Of a stretch of DNA of 64,000 nucleotides, positions 60,720-64,000 are shown one piece after another. The notes below the pieces were generated by a model that saw nothing but the letters and a program-made list of their open reading frames with translations, was not told the origin of the DNA and did no database searches. The position numbers and the translations under genes are program-made. Position 1 is the first letter of the stretch. Every line of letters starts with the position of its first letter. The DNA comes from Mycolicibacterium mageritense (GTDB taxonomy: Bacteria > Actinomycetota > Actinomycetes > Mycobacteriales > Mycobacteriaceae): positions 1,240,001 to 1,304,000 of the forward strand of contig NZ_AP022567.1 in the NCBI RefSeq assembly GCF_010727475.1, read 5' to 3'.

Positions 60720-61706
60720 TCAGGCCGCCATCCGGGCCCGGACCGACGTGCACAGCGCGTTGACGTGTCCGACCGCGTGCGCGATGTGATCGACACCGGG
60801 CACCGAATGTGTTGTGTCGTAAGTGACGTGGGGCCCGGTGCCGGAGGCGATGAACTGCAACGCCAGCACAGCGGCCTCGATCGCGTCGGCGACCGTGACG
60901 CCCTGAACCCCGCCCGTGGGCAGCGACGGCACGGCGGCCGACGTGAGCAGCTGGCCCGCCAGACCTCCGAACCCACCGAGGCCGGCCACACCGCCGAGTC
61001 CCGCCAGCGGCCCCAGTAGATCGGTGAGCAGCTGCACGATGCCTTTCGCGATCGCCTGCACCATCGGCAGCGGCGTCGGCGCAAGCCCGATGTCCACGCC
61101 CATGAGGTAGAACGTGCGGATGATCCGCCCGGCTCCGTTCAACGGCGTCGCCGTGTACAGGTCGATCCCGTTGGCGCCGTTGGCCGGACCGTTGGCTTCG
61201 TACCACCAGCGCGGGTCGGGACGCTCCACGCGGGCCGGGCTGATGCCGGCACCGCCGGGATCAGGGGCGCCCCCACCCGTGACTCCGGCGGGCCGCATCG
61301 GATCCCCCAGGCTGAATCCGCCGACGAAATCATCGAAGCGGTGCGCCAACTGGCCACCGGGGAGCAGTTCGAGGTACAGCTCGCCCGCACATTGCGCACC
61401 TTGGCTGTAACCGGCCAGCCCGAACGTCTGCCGCGGGTGCGCGTTGATCCAGTCGATGGCCCACTTTCTGCCGATGGCAACGCTCTGGTTGTAGCTCGGT
61501 GCGTTGGGATCCGGGCCGTTGACGGGACCGAAGCTCCACGGCGCGATCACCGGCACTTCGTAGACCAGGTCACGGTCGGCGTTCTGGACCACCCACGAGC
61601 AGTACCCCGTGCCCGGGGCCGCCCAGGTGCCCGAGCACGTCAACCACGCGTGCCGGACGCGACGCACCCCGCGGATGTCCGCGAGCAGGTCGCCGAACTC
61701 GGTCAT
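60720..61706 (-). CDS. Mycobacteriophage-type lysin B (mycolylarabinogalactan esterase)
   Basis: A 328-aa serine esterase of the cutinase/LysB fold: WLTCSGTWAAPGTGYCSWV, the nucleophile motif FGLAGYSQGAQC (GxSxG), and a linker domain GLAPTPLPMVQAIAKGIVQLLTDLLGPLAGLGGVAGLGGFGG typical of mycobacteriophage LysB; the catalytic His is probably in the C-terminal VPGVDHIAHAV. LysB cleaves mycolates from arabinogalactan during host lysis. The gene overlaps the LysA-like stop by one base. No holin, integrase or virion genes surround it, so it is a stranded or domesticated lysis cassette. Confidence 0.75.
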   Translation of the reverse strand: MTEFGDLLADIRGVRRVRHAWLTCSGTWAAPGTGYCSWVVQNADRDLVYEVPVIAPWSFGPVNGPDPNAPSYNQSVAIGRKWAIDWINAHPRQTFGLAGYSQGAQCAGELYLELLPGGQLAHRFDDFVGGFSLGDPMRPAGVTGGGAPDPGGAGISPARVERPDPRWWYEANGPANGANGIDLYTATPLNGAGRIIRTFYLMGVDIGLAPTPLPMVQAIAKGIVQLLTDLLGPLAGLGGVAGLGGFGGLAGQLLTSAAVPSLPTGGVQGVTVADAIEAAVLALQFIASGTGPHVTYDTTHSVPGVDHIAHAVGHVNALCTSVRARMAA

Positions 61707-63343
61707 CAGGCGTGCACCAGCCGCGCGGGCGCTTTCTTGGCGACCGCCTTCTTGACGGCCTTCTTGGCGGGCACCTTCTTCGCGGGGCGCTTCCTGGGCA
61801 CGACGGCACCGTTGACCTCGACGAAGGCACTCGTCGGCAGGTCGTTGGCCTGCCGCCACTGAATCGCGAACTCCATCAATTCCAGCAGCACGTCGCCCGA
61901 ATCACGTTCGATGCCATCGGAGAACACGTGCGTCCAGGCGATCTGCTCGTTGATGGGCACGATCTGCTCATACGCGTCGGTGTGGCCGGCGTGCTGCGAA
62001 CCGTCGGGCATCACACGGCTCCACGGCCCGCGGGAAGGGTCGTCGACGATCTGGTTGAAGTCGCGGGGGTGACGCGAGTACGCCCACCTCCAGTCGAACG
62101 GCCAACCGTTGGCCGCGACTCCCGCAGTGGCATCCTTGATTTCCTGTGCTTCAGGCATCGTCAGTACTCCTGTCGTGATGGTGAGCAGTGCCGCACCCAT
62201 TGCGCGGCAACGGTTCCAGCGGGCGATTCGATCCTCGATCCCATTGGCACGCCCGGTGTCCTTGTTTCTGCCGTTGACCGCGATCGAACCGCCTTCGATG
62301 TCGGCGTGGTCGGCGAAGTCGTTCATCGGCCGCTGCGTGGTCCAGTACCAGACCAGGCCCAGGAAGGCGTACTGGTCGGTGGCGAGTTGCTCGGGCTCGT
62401 CGACGAAGAACGTGGGGGTGGGCACCTTGCCTTGGCGGTGAGCCCATTTCGACAACTCGGTGTAGTTGCTGCGCCCGGTGACCTGGATGGGCCCGCGGCC
62501 CTTGAAGCGCCGGCCGTCGCCCGGTTGTAGGTTGCCGAGGTCGGCGCGCCCCTGATAGGCACTGCCGTCGGCGATCTCCTCCATGTACTTCAGGCCGCCG
62601 GACTCGTGGCCCACCTGGGCCATCCACATCGCCACGCGGTCGACCGTGTTGCACTGGCACTCTTCGAGGGATTGCGCCACCGCGGGCAGCAGGGCACGGT
62701 ACCGATCGAACGGCACGCCACCGCCCATGGCCCTCAGCAGGGCCTCGATGATCTGGTCGGCGGGCGTGTCCGGCGCCTCCTGCGCGACACCGGTGTCGGC
62801 ATACGCGTACGCCTTGTCCGGGATCAACGTGGCGGCCTGCTCGAAACTGATCCAGTACCCGTAGGGCCGAAAACCGCTGTCAGCGATCCACAGTGCCCGC
62901 TCGGCAGGATTGTCGTCGTAGCCCATGCATGCCACGTAGTGGTAGATCGTGTTGCCGCCACGGTATTCGGGAGTCGGCGAGCCCTTCACGCCACGCGGGA
63001 AGTTCCGCGGCGGTGCGACCCAGTTCATCACCACACCGAATCCGCCGTCGATCGACTGGACGATGTTGCGCCACAACAGATCCTTCTGGTCCTGTGTCGG
63101 CGGGTCCGTGCGCATCTCCACCGACGTGTAGCGCGCGTCGGGCACGATCACATCGAGCACCCGTTCGATCAGCCCCACATAATTCGTCCCGTTGACGGTG
63201 GTGCCGATCTTGCGGATGAGGTCGTCTTCCGTGCGGATGATGTTGCGGGAGTTCAGGACCACCTGCGCGGACGCCGGGCCGCAGTCCCAGGGCTTCTCCT
63301 GCGGAACGATCGCGTGGTCGTACGGCAAGACTTTCTCGGTCAT
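61706..63343 (-). CDS. Mycobacteriophage-type lysin A (C39-like peptidase plus GH19-like glycosidase)
   Basis: A 545-aa endolysin-like protein. Residues about 8-170 form a C39-type peptidase (Cys in KPWDCGPASAQVVL, His in YHYVACMGYDD, Asp in WIADSGF). Residues about 200-390 form a GH19-like glycosidase (VAMWMAQVGHESGGLKYMEEIADGSAY, RRFKGRGPIQVTGRSNYTEL) with likely catalytic Glu in HESGG. A C-terminal domain ends in a Lys/Ala-rich tail (AKKVPAKKAVKKAVAKK). Mycobacteriophage LysA commonly combines such domains with LysB. It is the first gene of the pair, and a perfect palindrome lies 50 bp upstream. Confidence 0.75.
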   Translation of the reverse strand: MTEKVLPYDHAIVPQEKPWDCGPASAQVVLNSRNIIRTEDDLIRKIGTTVNGTNYVGLIERVLDVIVPDARYTSVEMRTDPPTQDQKDLLWRNIVQSIDGGFGVVMNWVAPPRNFPRGVKGSPTPEYRGGNTIYHYVACMGYDDNPAERALWIADSGFRPYGYWISFEQAATLIPDKAYAYADTGVAQEAPDTPADQIIEALLRAMGGGVPFDRYRALLPAVAQSLEECQCNTVDRVAMWMAQVGHESGGLKYMEEIADGSAYQGRADLGNLQPGDGRRFKGRGPIQVTGRSNYTELSKWAHRQGKVPTPTFFVDEPEQLATDQYAFLGLVWYWTTQRPMNDFADHADIEGGSIAVNGRNKDTGRANGIEDRIARWNRCRAMGAALLTITTGVLTMPEAQEIKDATAGVAANGWPFDWRWAYSRHPRDFNQIVDDPSRGPWSRVMPDGSQHAGHTDAYEQIVPINEQIAWTHVFSDGIERDSGDVLLELMEFAIQWRQANDLPTSAFVEVNGAVVPRKRPAKKVPAKKAVKKAVAKKAPARLVHA

Positions 63344-63392
63344 CTCGGCACCTCTCTTGCTGCGGTGCTGTCGCCGGCATCTGGCCGGGCGA

Positions 63393-63415
63393 CATTACGT
63401 CGGTTCGACGTAATG
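63393..63415. promoter_or_regulatory. Perfect palindrome upstream of the lysis pair
   Basis: Ten-base arms CATTACGTCG and CGACGTAATG are exact reverse complements around GTT. It lies 50 bp before the LysA-like start (63343, minus strand). The size and symmetry fit a dimeric repressor, for example a TetR-type protein. It is not a LexA SOS box. Confidence 0.65.
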
Positions 63416-63481
63416 ATCTTCCGCCGGGCTCAAGCCCAGCCGCACGAGTAGCGGACTACTCCTTTTACGCTGCTTGACATC

Positions 63482-64000
63482 TCAGCTCTGCGCCGCGAGA
63501 GCCACGGGCCGCATCGGTTCAGCGACGGCTTCCGGTTGGGCAGCCCGGGCGAGCTTCAACCACGGAAGCGAGCCCGGGCGCCGGCCGGCCGACCACGGAT
63601 CCAACGGGACACCTTCGGCGGTCCACACCTTGTTGAGTTCGCGTTGCAGATGGAAGACCAACAGAGGCGGACAGAGCACCAGGAAGGGCGCCGCCCAAGG
63701 CGGCATCGCGCTGCCGCGACAGCCCGCTCGATGCTGAGCGCGGCGAGTGTGCGCACACGCCCGGAAGATCGCGATGAACGGTGGCAGGATCAACAACCAC
63801 CCCACGGTGACCATCAGTGTTTGACTGACCGGCCCAGGGCCGTTGCCACACAACGGATATCGCCGGTTGAGGTCGCGCAGTTCCCGGTTGATCCGGTACC
63901 ACCACGGCAGGTTCAGGCACAGATAGATCGCCAATACGGTGAGCATCGCCGGGATCGCCATGACCAGGACGGCGAACGCAGTCGGAACGGCGTAGCCGTA
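63482..64000 (-). CDS. DUF4234-like membrane protein, truncated by window edge
   Basis: The frame is open from the window end: YGYAVPTAFAVLVMAIPAMLTVLAIYLCLNLPWWYRINRELRDLNRRYP, then TLMVTVGWLLILPPFIAIFRAC and APFLVLCPPLLVFHLQRELNKVW. The WYRINRELRDLN motif after the first membrane helix is typical of DUF4234. The N-terminus is outside the window; ATG 63961 is an internal Met rather than the likely start. Function unknown. Confidence 0.7.
   Translation of the reverse strand, partial: YGYAVPTAFAVLVMAIPAMLTVLAIYLCLNLPWWYRINRELRDLNRRYPLCGNGPGPVSQTLMVTVGWLLILPPFIAIFRACAHTRRAQHRAGCRGSAMPPWAAPFLVLCPPLLVFHLQRELNKVWTAEGVPLDPWSAGRRPGSLPWLKLARAAQPEAVAEPMRPVALAAQS

Noticed and set aside
60696..60725. 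Seven-base hairpin between encapsulin and lysB stops
   Set aside because: The arms (GCCTGAG/CTCAGGC) are short and overlap both coding ends with no T-run; too weak to call a terminator.

Overview
The window is high-GC actinobacterial chromosome and almost certainly a fast-growing mycobacterium of the Mycolicibacterium smegmatis group. The gene order glbN, desA1, dusB, LCP ligase, phoU, pstBACS, mshD, glnR, lmeA, thioredoxin, cysA/sseC, pabC, ygfZ, purM, purF, purL, DyP-encapsulin is the mycobacterial core order as I know it. Mycothiol synthase, a mycolic-acid-type acyl-ACP desaturase, a DUF732 protein and an orphan Mce protein fit this. All identifications are by reading sequence and recalled family features; no database search was run.

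Layout. 1-7.2 kb: an NAD salvage pair (truncated nicotinamide phosphoribosyltransferase plus PRPP synthetase-like enzyme, with a palindromic operator candidate), then a VOC protein, a secreted trypsin-like protease, an AraC regulator, small proteins and an endonuclease-like ORF. 7.37-19.47 kb: an accessory island of about 12 kb inserted in the 3' half of tRNA-Phe and bounded by an 82-bp direct repeat (7374-7455 and 19388-19469, 80/82 identical) that also carries the tRNA terminator. Cargo: a SEFIR/TIR-domain protein with a companion, decayed gene fragments, a large GHKL-ATPase/PD-(D/E)XK fusion, a type VII-secretion-linked toxin-like cassette (EspC-like protein with a YxxxD motif, a WxG-type polymorphic toxin candidate, a conserved partner and an Imm33-like immunity candidate), and an excision module (53-aa Xis-like protein, a second HTH protein, and a serine recombinase whose catalytic serine region is missing).

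19.4-30.8 kb: tRNA-Phe, -Asp, -Glu and -Lys, truncated haemoglobin, a DUF2236/TetR divergent pair, tandem paralogous secreted proteins, desA1, dusB, an LCP-family protein, phoU, and a MarR/oxidoreductase divergent pair. 30.9-36.6 kb: the phosphate ABC transporter pstSCAB, mycothiol synthase and glnR. Two PHO-box-like direct repeats, one before phoU and one before pstS, link phosphate control. 36.8-40 kb: lmeA, a thioredoxin, and a sulfur operon (DUF4395, thiosulfate sulfurtransferase, sseC) preceded by a leaderless polycysteine leader peptide that would act as a cysteine-responsive attenuator.

40-60.7 kb: nitrobindin-like protein, two related lipoproteins, pabC, ygfZ, purM, purF, a DoxX-like membrane protein, an orphan Mce protein, and a tightly overlapping minus-strand block (VOC, CPA1 antiporter, purL, membrane hydrolase, CPBP protease), then an M18 aminopeptidase and the DyP-encapsulin nanocompartment operon. 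60.7-64 kb: a mycobacteriophage-style LysA-LysB lysis pair with no other phage genes, downstream of a perfect palindrome, and a truncated DUF4234-like membrane protein at the window edge.

The most interesting candidates for undescribed biology are the island's GHKL-nuclease protein and SEFIR module (putative antiphage defence), its ESX-linked toxin/immunity cassette, and the stranded endolysin/esterase pair.
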